From contig JAWKXO010000003.1 in NCBI GenBank assembly GCA_041396985.1, positions 372,001-436,000 on the forward strand: a stretch of 64,000 bases of DNA, read 5' to 3'. A program made the translations under genes and the position numbers. The stretch comes from Emcibacteraceae bacterium (GTDB lineage: Bacteria; Pseudomonadota; Alphaproteobacteria; Sphingomonadales; Emcibacteraceae). The notes under the pieces are model-generated. The model had not been told where the DNA came from. It made no database searches and saw only the letters and a list, made by a program, of their open reading frames with translations. Shown here one piece after another: positions 8,733 to 17,285 of the stretch. Every line of letters begins with the position of its first letter. The first letter of the stretch is position 1.

Positions 8733-10151
8733 ATGGAAAAGCATGGATCCATACTCATTGTAGATGATGATGACGATATTCTTGTCGCGGGCAGATTGCT
8801 TCTGAAAAGACATTTTGAAAATGTTGTCACGATTAGTGAACCTGGCCAGATTGCCGACGCCATGAAGAAAACTGATTTTGATGCTATATTGCTGGATATG
8901 AATTTTGGCCCGGGACAAAGTTCAGGGGAAGAAGGGTTTCACTGGCTTGGGGAAATACTAAAAATAGATTCTGAAGCTGTTGTCATCATGATTACCGCTC
9001 ATGGTGGTGTTAATATTGCGGTTGAGGCTATGAAAATGGGGGCAACAGATTTTGTTTCAAAACCGTGGCAGAATGAAAAAGTTGTTGCGACATTGTCAGC
9101 AGCGGTCAAACTTAGGGACAGTCGCAGTAAAGCAGCAACATTAAAACAGGCAAACAGGACTTTGGTTGCAGACAGGGGCAGCCAGCAGATTATAGGAAAT
9201 TCGGCGGCGCTTAAAGATATTCAGTCGATGATTGAAAAAGCGGCACCGACAGATGCCAATGTGTTGATTGTCGGTGAAAATGGAACGGGTAAGGAACTGG
9301 TGGCACGGGAGCTTCACAGGCTTTCAAACAGGGCGGATGAAATTTTTTTGAGTGTTGATATGGGCGCAATCAGTGAAAGCCTTTTTGACAGTGAGTTATT
9401 CGGGCACAAAAAAGGGTCATTCACCGATGCGAAAGAGGACCGCGTTGGAAGGTTTCACGCTGCTTCCGGCGGCACTCTTTTTCTAGATGAAATCGGGAAT
9501 TTGCCTCTTCATCTTCAGGCAAAATTGCTTACAGTTCTGGAACAAAGAAAAGTAACGCCTGTTGGATCAAACCAGCCAATTTCAATTGATGTTCGTGTGA
9601 TTGCTGCCACGAATTTAACATCAAAACAGCTTAGTGATGAAAATCGTTTCAGACAGGATTTGTTATTCCGTCTGAATACGGTCGAGATCTGTGTGCCACC
9701 TTTAAGAGAGCGGCCGGATGATATTGAAGAAATTGCCAACTATTATATAGACCTTTACTGCAGGAAATATGATAAACCATTAAAAAGGCTTTCAGGGGAA
9801 GCTTTAGTAGCGATCAAGGCATATGCATGGCCGGGAAATGTGCGGGCGCTAAGACATGCGATAGAGAGAGCCGTTATTCTTAGTCATGGCGTGAGATTTA
9901 ATGCGTCCGATTTTGCTCTTGATACCCTGCCGGGCAATGCCGGGGAACTTGAAAATAAGATAACAATAAAAGCGGGGCCGGAAAATGAGGATATTGAGCT
10001 GCCGGAAGGGAACTTGAATCTGGAACGAATGGAATATGTTTTAATAGAAAGGTCACTTAAGAAACACCGCTATAATATTTCGCATGCGGCGAAGGAACTG
10101 GGTCTGACAAGGGCCGCCCTTTACCGGAGGATGGAGAAATATGGGTTTTAA
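8733..10151 (+). CDS. NtrC-family sigma-54-dependent response regulator
   Basis: A 472-residue activator. Receiver domain at 1-120 with acidic cluster DDDDD near 11-15, phospho-acceptor Asp55 (ILLDMNF) and Lys110 (VSKPW). AAA+ domain at about 150-375 with Walker A GENGTGKE (181-188), Walker B LFLDEIGN (249-256) and arginine-finger region FRQDLLFRL. A Fis-type HTH occupies the last ~35 residues (HAAKELGLTRAALYRRM). The sigma-54 contact loop is GSFTDA instead of the classic GAFTGA, keeping the essential Phe-Thr. It is divergent from the efflux operon and overlaps the kinase gene by 11 nt. It most likely activates the sigma-54 promoter at 8595-8610. Confidence 0.95.
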   Translation: MEKHGSILIVDDDDDILVAGRLLLKRHFENVVTISEPGQIADAMKKTDFDAILLDMNFGPGQSSGEEGFHWLGEILKIDSEAVVIMITAHGGVNIAVEAMKMGATDFVSKPWQNEKVVATLSAAVKLRDSRSKAATLKQANRTLVADRGSQQIIGNSAALKDIQSMIEKAAPTDANVLIVGENGTGKELVARELHRLSNRADEIFLSVDMGAISESLFDSELFGHKKGSFTDAKEDRVGRFHAASGGTLFLDEIGNLPLHLQAKLLTVLEQRKVTPVGSNQPISIDVRVIAATNLTSKQLSDENRFRQDLLFRLNTVEICVPPLRERPDDIEEIANYYIDLYCRKYDKPLKRLSGEALVAIKAYAWPGNVRALRHAIERAVILSHGVRFNASDFALDTLPGNAGELENKITIKAGPENEDIELPEGNLNLERMEYVLIERSLKKHRYNISHAAKELGLTRAALYRRMEKYGF

Positions 10152-11493
10152 ACGCTTCAGTCTGCTTCTTACTATAAGATTGGTGCTGTTATTTATCACG
10201 GTATCCAGTCTGGCGATCCTGGTGATCAGCCCGGGGTTTCTGGCAGCAAGTCTATTGGTGGCGATGGTTGCTATGTCGCAGATTTTTGAAATTGTTCGCT
10301 TTGTGAAACTGACCAATGATGATCTGACCCGATTTCTGGATGCTATGCGTTATGGGGACTTTGGTCAAAAATTCGATCATGCCGGAATGGGGGCGGGTTT
10401 TATTGAACTGGGTGAAGCAATTACCGATATTCTGGAGCGATTTCGCCAGTATAGAGGACAGCAGGAAGAAGAACTTAAGCATCTTAAAGCCCTGATAGAA
10501 CATGTACCTGTGCCCCTTATGTCGATAAAAGGTGATGGAACTATTTTAATTCATAATAATGCGGCCCGCCGGTTATTTGGGTCTATTCATGTCGCTAAAG
10601 TCGCAGACCTTACTCAATTTGGTGAAGAATTCAGAAAACGGGTTTTAACCCTGGAACCCGGGGAACGACATCTTGTTACCATTAAAATTGATAATATAGA
10701 GCAGACCCTGACCATTGCATCCACACAAATTATTACAGCAGGAAAAGTGGAAAAAATTATTTCGCTCCAGGATATTCAGAGTGAGCTTGACGTCGCGCAA
10801 CTCAAAGCATGGCAGGATCTGGTTCGGGTGCTTACCCATGAAATTATGAACAGTATTACGCCGGTTTCGTCCCTGGCCAAAACGTCAACAGACCTTGTTG
10901 ATGACGTCATTATAAAAGCAGGCGGGCAGGAAGATCTGATTGAGGAGCTTACAAATGTCCGAGACGCGGTGGATACGGTTGCCAGACGGTCTGACAGCCT
11001 GATGCATTTTGTGCAAAGTTATAGACGTCTGACGCGGCTACCGCCCCCAGAAAAAGAGCAATTAAAAGTCAATAATATTATTGATGATGTGATTAGAATA
11101 GCCGCCGCCGGATGGACTGACGAAGAAATTAAAATTGAGAAATCAGTATCCACGGCAGGATTGGAAATATCCGCTGACCGTGAAATGCTTGAACAAATGC
11201 TGATAAACCTTATAAAGAATGCTGAACAGGCCCTTAAAGGACACGAAAATGCCAGGGTCGAGATCAGGGCAAAACTCAACAAACGTGGCAGGATAGTAAT
11301 TGAGGTTGCCGATAATGGTCCGGGAATTCCTGATGATCTCGCCGCAAAAATATTTGTACCGTTTTATACAACAAAAAGGGACGGTTCCGGGGTAGGGCTG
11401 GCACTTACCCGTCAGGTTATGATAGCCCATGGTGGATCAGTCAGTCTGGCAAAAACGGAAGGTGGTGGTGCCACTTTTATTTTAACATTCTAG
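10141..11493 (+). CDS. Sensor histidine kinase, NtrY-like, partner of the NtrC-type regulator
   Basis: A 450-residue inner-membrane kinase. Two TM helices lie close together at about 12-32 and 33-54, leaving almost no periplasmic loop, so it probably senses within the membrane or cytoplasm. A PAS-like segment follows (about 115-210; HVPVPLMSIKGDG), then HisKA with His233 in LTHEIMNSITP, then HATPase_c with N-box NLIKNAEQAL and G-boxes DNGPGIPDD and GSGVGLAL. The gene starts inside the regulator gene (11-nt overlap), so the two are translationally coupled. The signal could be envelope stress relieved by the efflux pump; that is inference. Confidence 0.93.
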   Translation: MGFKRFSLLLTIRLVLLFITVSSLAILVISPGFLAASLLVAMVAMSQIFEIVRFVKLTNDDLTRFLDAMRYGDFGQKFDHAGMGAGFIELGEAITDILERFRQYRGQQEEELKHLKALIEHVPVPLMSIKGDGTILIHNNAARRLFGSIHVAKVADLTQFGEEFRKRVLTLEPGERHLVTIKIDNIEQTLTIASTQIITAGKVEKIISLQDIQSELDVAQLKAWQDLVRVLTHEIMNSITPVSSLAKTSTDLVDDVIIKAGGQEDLIEELTNVRDAVDTVARRSDSLMHFVQSYRRLTRLPPPEKEQLKVNNIIDDVIRIAAAGWTDEEIKIEKSVSTAGLEISADREMLEQMLINLIKNAEQALKGHENARVEIRAKLNKRGRIVIEVADNGPGIPDDLAAKIFVPFYTTKRDGSGVGLALTRQVMIAHGGSVSLAKTEGGGATFILTF

Positions 11494-11508
11494 GAAAGTC
11501 AGAATATT

Positions 11509-12243
11509 TTGCCCAATTGTGCCATCAGATTTAAAAATATTTCCAAAAAGTATGATGACGTCATTGCACTCGACGCAGTTAATCTTGAAATTAATGATAA
11601 CAGTACCACGGCACTTGTTGGAGAAAGCGGTAGCGGAAAAACAACCCTGCTTAGACTGGTCAACGGTCTCATGCAGCCTTCGGAGGGGCAGGTTGAAATA
11701 TTTGGTGACCCGATTGATTATACTACGCTCCCAGATATGAGAAAAAAAATGGGTTATGCGGTTCAGGGTGGTGGGTTGTTCCCTCATATGACGGTATACC
11801 AGAATATCACCATAATGGCGAAGTTAGAAAAATGGGATGAGGCCAGAATAAAAGAACGTGCGGATTATCTGATTGACCTTGTAAATTTACATAAGGATTT
11901 GCTGGACCGCTTCCCGCATGAATTATCAGGAGGGCAAAGGCAAAGGGTCAGTTTATGTCGCGCTTTGATGTTGAATCCGTCACTTCTATTGCTGGATGAA
12001 CCATTTTCCGCTCTTGATCCGATAACCAAAGGCTATATTCATGATGAATTTGTGAAACTTCAAAAGGCAGAAAGTCGAACTATTCTACTTGTTACCCATG
12101 ACATGGAAGAGGCTGCAAAACTTGCAGACAATATAGTCATCATAAAAAAGGGAAAAGTCGTTCAAAACGGGAAAGTGGAAGAAATTATCGCTTCGCCCAA
12201 AAATGAATATGTCAGTAATTTGCTGGACAAGGTAACAGACTAA
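11509..12243 (+). CDS. ABC transporter ATP-binding protein, OpuC/glycine-betaine type
   Basis: A 244-residue ATPase: Walker A GESGSGKTT near residue 38, signature LSGGQRQRVSLCRA near 140, Walker B LLLLDEPFSALDP, H-loop VTHDMEEAAKLAD. The sequence fits the quaternary-amine uptake branch (OpuCA/ProV-like) but lacks C-terminal CBS domains. The likely start is TTG at 11509 with AGGAAAG about 10 nt upstream; no ATG is better placed. It follows the kinase by 15 nt, so it may be read from that operon. Its expected permease and binding protein are probably the fused protein at 14945-16435, which lies beyond an inserted Lrp-ocd-ctlX block. Its stop codon overlaps the convergent Lrp gene's stop. Confidence 0.9.
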   Translation: MPNCAIRFKNISKKYDDVIALDAVNLEINDNSTTALVGESGSGKTTLLRLVNGLMQPSEGQVEIFGDPIDYTTLPDMRKKMGYAVQGGGLFPHMTVYQNITIMAKLEKWDEARIKERADYLIDLVNLHKDLLDRFPHELSGGQRQRVSLCRALMLNPSLLLLDEPFSALDPITKGYIHDEFVKLQKAESRTILLVTHDMEEAAKLADNIVIIKKGKVVQNGKVEEIIASPKNEYVSNLLDKVTD

Positions 12244-12692
12244 ACAGAACTGAGCAGAATGCTTGTTTCGCTGTTCAAAACGCCATCGATCATCCGGACC
12301 TCACGCAGAACACGGTCAAAATCATTAAGGTTGGCAGTTTGAATTTCCGCAACCAGATCCCAGGCGCCATTGGTTGTGTGCAATGTCTGAAGCTCGGGAA
12401 TGCCACGAAGTTTGCGGATGACCTGGGATGTCGATTTTCCAACGACTTCGATCAGCATTAATGATCTTATCGCGTCGGCCTCATAATCTTCACGGACCCG
12501 AACTGTAAACCCGATCAGGGTCCCGGAGGAAGTTAAACGGTCCAGTCTGTTTTGAATTGTGCCTCTCGAAACTTTTAAAATCTCGGCAAGTTTTGACAAT
12601 GGTGCCCGTCCATCCCTCCTGAGCAGGGCAATCAATTCACGGTCAAGCTGGTCATAAATATACTTGGCATTGGATCGTTTGCTATAAGGCAT
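12240..12692 (-). CDS. Lrp/AsnC-family transcriptional regulator
   Basis: An AsnC-type HTH lies near the N-terminus (LDRELIALLRRDGRAPLSKL, then VSRGTIQNRLDRL) and a RAM/AsnC ligand-binding domain makes up the rest. The first ATG is at 12737, but one arm of a conserved dyad overlaps it; ATGs at 12722 and 12692 also exist. I chose 12692 (MPYSKRSNAKYIYD, 150 aa) because it gives normal family length. It is divergent from ornithine cyclodeaminase, a typical arrangement for Lrp-type regulators that sense the amino acid whose catabolism they control. Ornithine, citrulline or arginine is the likely effector (inference). Confidence 0.9.
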   Translation of the reverse strand: MPYSKRSNAKYIYDQLDRELIALLRRDGRAPLSKLAEILKVSRGTIQNRLDRLTSSGTLIGFTVRVREDYEADAIRSLMLIEVVGKSTSQVIRKLRGIPELQTLHTTNGAWDLVAEIQTANLNDFDRVLREVRMIDGVLNSETSILLSSV

Positions 12693-12731
12693 GATATTAT
12701 TCACATTATTAACATTTTGCATAATATATAC

Positions 12732-12776
12732 TGTCATATTGTCAAAATAACTACAAAAATATGTAGAAATATGACA
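12732..12776. promoter_or_regulatory. Nested inverted repeats between lrp-type gene and ocd, probable Lrp operator
   Basis: The outer arms are TGTCATATT (12732-12740) and AATATGACA (12768-12776). An inner pair is CTACA (12751-12755) and TGTAG (12762-12766). The region is very A+T rich and lies between the divergent regulator and ornithine cyclodeaminase genes. Lrp-family octamers often bind several such sites. Binding is inferred. Confidence 0.6.
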
Positions 12777-12848
12777 TTGTTTATAAAAATTTATCTTATT
12801 ATCATAAAAAAATCTTAAAAATCAGAAATTAATAAACTGGAGTCTGTC

Positions 12849-13922
12849 ATGAATAATTTGGTGCCAAAGGATATCAATCTTGTTCCTTTTGTCAGCGTTG
12901 ATAACATGATGAAAATTGTTCTGGAAATTGGCATTGAAAATACCCTTATCGGTATTTGCGATTATCTGGAAGAAGATTTCAAACGCTGGGAACTGTTTGA
13001 TAAAACACCACGTGTAGCCTCTCACTCAAATGAAGGGGTGATCGAGCTGATGCCGACGAGTGACGGTGAAGTTTACGGATTTAAATATGTAAACGGACAT
13101 CCGAAAAACACCAAAGAAGGACTACAGACCGTTACGGCATTTGGTGTGCTTGCGGATGTGAATACGGGCTATCCGGTTCTTCTGTCTGAAATGACTATAT
13201 TGACAGCACTGCGTACGGCATCGACATCGGCGATGGCGGCAAAATATCTGATGCCGAAAGGCTCAAAATGTATGGCAATGATCGGAAATGGTGCCCAGTC
13301 GGAATTTCAGGCGCTTGCCTTCAAGGCGATTTGCGGCATAAAGGAACTGAGACTCTATGATATTGATCCTTCGGCAACGGACCGCTGCATTAAAAATCTG
13401 TCAGGTCGCGGTTTAAATATTGTTAAATGTGACAGTGAACAATCCGCTGTTGAAGGAGCGGATATCATCACCACAGTGACTGCAGATAAGCAGTATGCGA
13501 CCATTCTCACCGATAATATGGTTGGGGATAGTGTTCATATCAATGCGGTCGGGGGTGACTGCCCCGGAAAAACAGAGTTACATAAAGATATATTGCTTCG
13601 CTCCAAAATATTTGTTGAATATCCGCCGCAAACCCGTATCGAAGGGGAAATTCAGCAGCTTGATGAAGATTATCCGGTAACCGAACTCTGGCAAGTGATG
13701 ACTGGCGAGGTAGAGGGACGAACCGATCAAAAGCAAATCACTTTATTTGACAGTGTCGGATTTGCCATTGAGGATTTTTCTGCTCTTCGTTATATCCGCG
13801 ATCAGCTTGAAAAGACGGGCGAATATCAAAATCTTGATATGGTGGCGGACCCTGACGATCCCCGTGATCTGTTCGGCATGATATTACGTGCCAGAGAGAA
13901 CATGTCCCACAAAGGAAAATAA
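12849..13922 (+). CDS. ocd: Ornithine cyclodeaminase
   Basis: A 357-residue member of the ornithine cyclodeaminase/mu-crystallin family, the same length as the Pseudomonas and Agrobacterium enzymes. It converts L-ornithine to L-proline plus ammonia with bound NAD. Visible: substrate-binding region with LRTASTSAMAAKYL, Rossmann nucleotide site MAMIGNGAQSEFQALA, VNAVGGD-type segment (HINAVGGDCPGKTEL) typical of true OCDs, and C-terminal SVGFAIEDFSALRYI. GGAG precedes the ATG. It is followed after 1 nt by a CtlX-like citrulline hydrolase, giving a two-step citrulline to proline route. Confidence 0.94.
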   Translation: MNNLVPKDINLVPFVSVDNMMKIVLEIGIENTLIGICDYLEEDFKRWELFDKTPRVASHSNEGVIELMPTSDGEVYGFKYVNGHPKNTKEGLQTVTAFGVLADVNTGYPVLLSEMTILTALRTASTSAMAAKYLMPKGSKCMAMIGNGAQSEFQALAFKAICGIKELRLYDIDPSATDRCIKNLSGRGLNIVKCDSEQSAVEGADIITTVTADKQYATILTDNMVGDSVHINAVGGDCPGKTELHKDILLRSKIFVEYPPQTRIEGEIQQLDEDYPVTELWQVMTGEVEGRTDQKQITLFDSVGFAIEDFSALRYIRDQLEKTGEYQNLDMVADPDDPRDLFGMILRARENMSHKGK

Positions 13923-13923
13923 A

Positions 13924-14850
13924 ATGGACAGAAAAAGTGCCCAGGCACCGGCAGCCGTCATTATGATCCGTCCTCATCATTTTTCACCAAATGATCAGAC
14001 GGCAAAGGACAATGCATTTCAGCAGTCGGATCAGGCAAGATCGGCACTTGAGATCGCCAGGGATGCCTATGAGGAAGCGACACTTGCCGCTGAAAAGCTG
14101 GAAGCAAAGGGCGTAAAAGTTCATATTTTTGAAGATAAGGGCATTGATACGCCGGATTCCGTGTTTCCAAATAACTGGTTTTCAACTCATGCCGGAGGGC
14201 ATATAGCAATTTATCCGATGTTTCCTGAAAACAGACGATTAGAACGGCGTTACGATATCATTGAAATGCTCAAAAAAAAATATCGGGTTCAGGACATTAT
14301 TGATTATTCCGGACTTGAATATGATGGGCTTTTTCTTGAAGGAACCGGGGCGATGGTGCTGGATCATATTGACAGGGTTGCCTATGCCGTAAAATCCAAC
14401 CGTACCAACCCCGTCGCATTAGAGCGGTTCTGTACTCATTTTAATTTTGAACCTATGGTTTTTGATGCCCTTGATGAAATGGGCAAGCCGATTTATCACA
14501 CCAATGTTCTGATGTGTATTGCCACTGATTTTGTCATGATATCTCTGGAAATGATTACGGATAAGGTAAGAAGAAATGAAATTGTTGAGCGATTTGAAGA
14601 ATCTGGCAGGAAAATTATTGACCTTAGCCGCAAGCAAATAGCAAGCTTTGCCGGAAATGCATTGGAGCTACAGGGTAAAAATGGTCGTCTTCTGGCGATT
14701 TCCTCTGTTGCGCTCAAGGCATTAACATCGGAACAGAAGTCTGGCATTGAAAAATACGTTGAACTATTACCCCTTTCCATTCCGACTGTTGAACTGGCTG
14801 GCGGGTCGGTGCGTTGTATGCTTGCCGGGATACATTTATTGCCACGCTGA
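13924..14850 (+). CDS. ctlX: CtlX-like citrulline hydrolase / amidinotransferase-family guanidino hydrolase
   Basis: A 308-residue protein of the arginine-deiminase/DDAH/amidinotransferase fold. Start ATG at 13924 (MDRKSAQAP) with AAGGAAA just upstream; a longer frame from 13888 overlaps ocd and is unlikely. Visible: MIRPHHFSPNDQT at the N-terminus, FPNNWFSTH, EGTGAMVLD, the His in YHTNVLMC and the C-terminal catalytic Cys in GGSVRCMLAGIHL. These features match the CtlX family, which hydrolyses citrulline to ornithine, CO2 and ammonia. Being directly behind ocd supports that role. A dimethylarginine hydrolase activity is the main alternative. Confidence 0.85.
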   Translation: MDRKSAQAPAAVIMIRPHHFSPNDQTAKDNAFQQSDQARSALEIARDAYEEATLAAEKLEAKGVKVHIFEDKGIDTPDSVFPNNWFSTHAGGHIAIYPMFPENRRLERRYDIIEMLKKKYRVQDIIDYSGLEYDGLFLEGTGAMVLDHIDRVAYAVKSNRTNPVALERFCTHFNFEPMVFDALDEMGKPIYHTNVLMCIATDFVMISLEMITDKVRRNEIVERFEESGRKIIDLSRKQIASFAGNALELQGKNGRLLAISSVALKALTSEQKSGIEKYVELLPLSIPTVELAGGSVRCMLAGIHLLPR

Positions 14851-14944
14851 TTTGACTTAAATGGATAAATACCCAATAATCAAAATTCTATATTAAATAA
14901 AAGAACTGAGGGGTAGTCCAATCCCACTTTTAAAACGAAATTTT

Positions 14945-16435
14945 GTGAAGGTTATTCTGACAGCCCTTTGTCTGGCTCTTCATTCAATTGCTTCAGCCGA
15001 TGAAAATAAAATCGTTATTGGCAGTAAAATGGATAGTGAAAGCTATCTTCTTGCTGAAATGATGGCTCAGCTTCTTGAAAATAATGGATTTGAAATAGAG
15101 CGAAAATTCGGTCTTGGTGGTACGCTGATTTGTTATAATGCCCTGGTGGCGGGGGAAATTGATCTTTATCCCGAATATACCGGTACTGTGTCAGCCGTTA
15201 TTCTGACACCCGAAGAGCGGCAAAAGACTGATGGCACTATTGAGAGTTTTAAGACCCAATTAAATCAAAAGGGACTGAATTTATTTTCACCTTTTGGTTT
15301 TAATAATAGCTATGTGCTTACTATGAAGAAAAGTTTGAGCGACAAACTAGGGGTGCGAAAAATTTCAGATTTAAAGTCACACTCTGATCTTATCGTGAGC
15401 GTAAGCCATGAATTCTTAAATCGGGAGGATGGATGGCTCGGCTTAAAGACGGTTTACGGGCTTGATCTTCCGGCAACGGGCATCCAACATGGGCTTGCCT
15501 ATAAAGCGATTGATGAAGGGTCAATTGATATAACAGATGCATATTCAACGGATGGCGATATTGAAAGATATAGCCTTACTTTTCTTCAGGATGATCTTGA
15601 CTTCTTTCCAAAATATTATGGAGCGGCTTTTGCCAGAACTGACTTTTCTGATAAGGCGGTGGCGGCGATATCCAGACTTGAAAATGCCCTTGATGATGAA
15701 GGGATGCGGACATTGAATGCGAAAGTTGTTATTGATCAACAGACGTTTGCAACAGTTGCTTATGATTTTCTGGAAAAACGGGGTTTTCTTAATCCTAAGC
15801 AATCATCAGTGCAAAATTCAATCGCCTCAAGACTTATCAAAAACACAGTTACCCATATTAAATTAACGCTTATTGCACTTACTATCGGCTGCTTTACAGG
15901 TCTTTTGCTTGCTGTTGTTATATTCCGCTCGCAAGTGATCTCCCGATATGTGATTTATTTCAGCGGGCTTTTACAGACTGTTCCTTCAATCGCGCTACTA
16001 GCATTAATGATCCCCTTATTGGGAATAGGAGAAGTTCCGGCGATTACGGCCTTATTTCTTTATTCGTTATTGCCCATTCTCAGAAGTGCTGTTACCGCGC
16101 TCAGCACTATTGATCCAATACTGACAAATGTATCGAAAGCAATCGGAATGAACAAATACCAGCAGCTTAGATATGTCCTTTTTCCGTTGGCCCTTCCCAA
16201 TATTCTTGCCGGGATTAAGACGGCAGCTGTGATCTGTATTGGCACGGCAACCCTTGCCGCCTTTATCGGCGCCGGTGGGTTGGGGGAGCCTATTGTTACG
16301 GGTCTTGCCCTTAATGATACCAGCTTAATATTACAGGGCGCCATCCCGGCAGCCATTCTGGCAATTATTGTTGAGCTTATGTTTGAAGGACTTGAGAAAA
16401 GGATTATACCAGCCCATATGCGCAAAACCCATTAG
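14945..16435 (+). CDS. ABC transporter substrate-binding protein fused to permease, OpuC type
   Basis: A 496-residue fusion. An N-terminal signal-like segment (ALCLALHSIASA) leads into an OpuAC-type binding domain (about 22-280; DLYPEYTGT is typical of glycine-betaine/choline/carnitine binding proteins). A BPD_transp_1 permease with five or six TM helices (about 300-490) follows, carrying the EAA-like loop AIGMNKYQQLRYVLFP. Binding domain before permease is the less common order. The start is uncertain: GTG 14945 lacks a good ribosome site, and the frame is open upstream to about 14897 with GAGGGG at 14907-14912. The matching ATPase is probably 11509-12243. Substrate may be a betaine or an amino acid such as proline or citrulline. 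Confidence 0.88.
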   Translation: MKVILTALCLALHSIASADENKIVIGSKMDSESYLLAEMMAQLLENNGFEIERKFGLGGTLICYNALVAGEIDLYPEYTGTVSAVILTPEERQKTDGTIESFKTQLNQKGLNLFSPFGFNNSYVLTMKKSLSDKLGVRKISDLKSHSDLIVSVSHEFLNREDGWLGLKTVYGLDLPATGIQHGLAYKAIDEGSIDITDAYSTDGDIERYSLTFLQDDLDFFPKYYGAAFARTDFSDKAVAAISRLENALDDEGMRTLNAKVVIDQQTFATVAYDFLEKRGFLNPKQSSVQNSIASRLIKNTVTHIKLTLIALTIGCFTGLLLAVVIFRSQVISRYVIYFSGLLQTVPSIALLALMIPLLGIGEVPAITALFLYSLLPILRSAVTALSTIDPILTNVSKAIGMNKYQQLRYVLFPLALPNILAGIKTAAVICIGTATLAAFIGAGGLGEPIVTGLALNDTSLILQGAIPAAILAIIVELMFEGLEKRIIPAHMRKTH

Positions 16436-16442
16436 GGGATAA

Positions 16443-17285
16443 TTAATTCTTGACCAACCGGATGGATTTTTCATGAAACTGAATTTTTCCTTCCTTGAAT
16501 AATTTTCCAAGGGCTTTTTTATAATTTGACTTGCTTGCATGAAAGACATGGTTGATTTCGTCGGGCGTGCTTTTGTCCGTCAAGTGGGTTTGACCGCCAT
16601 GTTCAATAAGATGTTCCAGAATTTTGTCAGATAAATCATCACGCATTTCATAGGCGAGCTTTTGTAAGGTGAGATTAATTCGACTATCGGCACGCGGCTC
16701 GCCAATATATCCAATAAACCGATCACCAACGTTGATGGGCCGTACAATTTCATTATTATGAATAAGACCCAGATGGCTGCCATTGATAACCGCTTTATAG
16801 CCGAGATTGCTTCGGCTTGCGATCAGTAGATCGACTTCCTCTCTGATCTCAAAATCATCTTCGTTTGTCTCTTTAAGAAAACTGCTTAGGCGTGATGACG
16901 CGGCTATACGGTTAGTTTTATCAATAAAAATATAAACGACATAATTGCGGCCAACTTCCATTGGCACGCGCTGTTCCTTAAAAGGCGCCAAAAGATCTTT
17001 GCTTAAACCCCAGTCAAGAAAACTGCCAAACCGGCTTTGTCCAACAACAGGTAGATAGGCGCATTCCCCCACCATCGCAATGGGAGTTTCGGTCGTGGCA
17101 ACAGGCCTGTCTTCGGAATCCAGATAGACAAAAACATCAATAAATGCCCCCACGGCCCAGAGCTCTTCATCGTCGGGCAGATATTTTTTAGGAAGCAGAA
17201 TTTCTTCGTCATCACTTTTAAGGTAGACACCGAAATCAACATGTTTGATGATTTCGAGTGTGTGCATTTTGCCGACGTCAATCAT
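16443..17285 (-). CDS. CvfB-like S1-domain RNA-binding protein
   Basis: A 280-residue protein of the CvfB/YitL family: several S1-like beta-barrels (the first around GVYLKSDDEEILLPKKYLP; another with GYKAVINGSHLGLIHNNEI) and a C-terminal winged helix (SNYKKALGKLFKEGKIQF). The family binds RNA and affects regulation and virulence in staphylococci; the exact role in proteobacteria is open. Its start overlaps the stop of the upstream Fe-S protein gene by 4 nt. It converges on the SBP-permease gene with 7 nt between stops. Confidence 0.9.
   Translation of the reverse strand: MIDVGKMHTLEIIKHVDFGVYLKSDDEEILLPKKYLPDDEELWAVGAFIDVFVYLDSEDRPVATTETPIAMVGECAYLPVVGQSRFGSFLDWGLSKDLLAPFKEQRVPMEVGRNYVVYIFIDKTNRIAASSRLSSFLKETNEDDFEIREEVDLLIASRSNLGYKAVINGSHLGLIHNNEIVRPINVGDRFIGYIGEPRADSRINLTLQKLAYEMRDDLSDKILEHLIEHGGQTHLTDKSTPDEINHVFHASKSNYKKALGKLFKEGKIQFHEKSIRLVKN

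Noticed and set aside
8646..8918. Minus-strand 90-aa ORF across the NtrC-type regulator start
   Set aside because: It overlaps the start of a clear response regulator and the operator region, and has no recognisable protein features.
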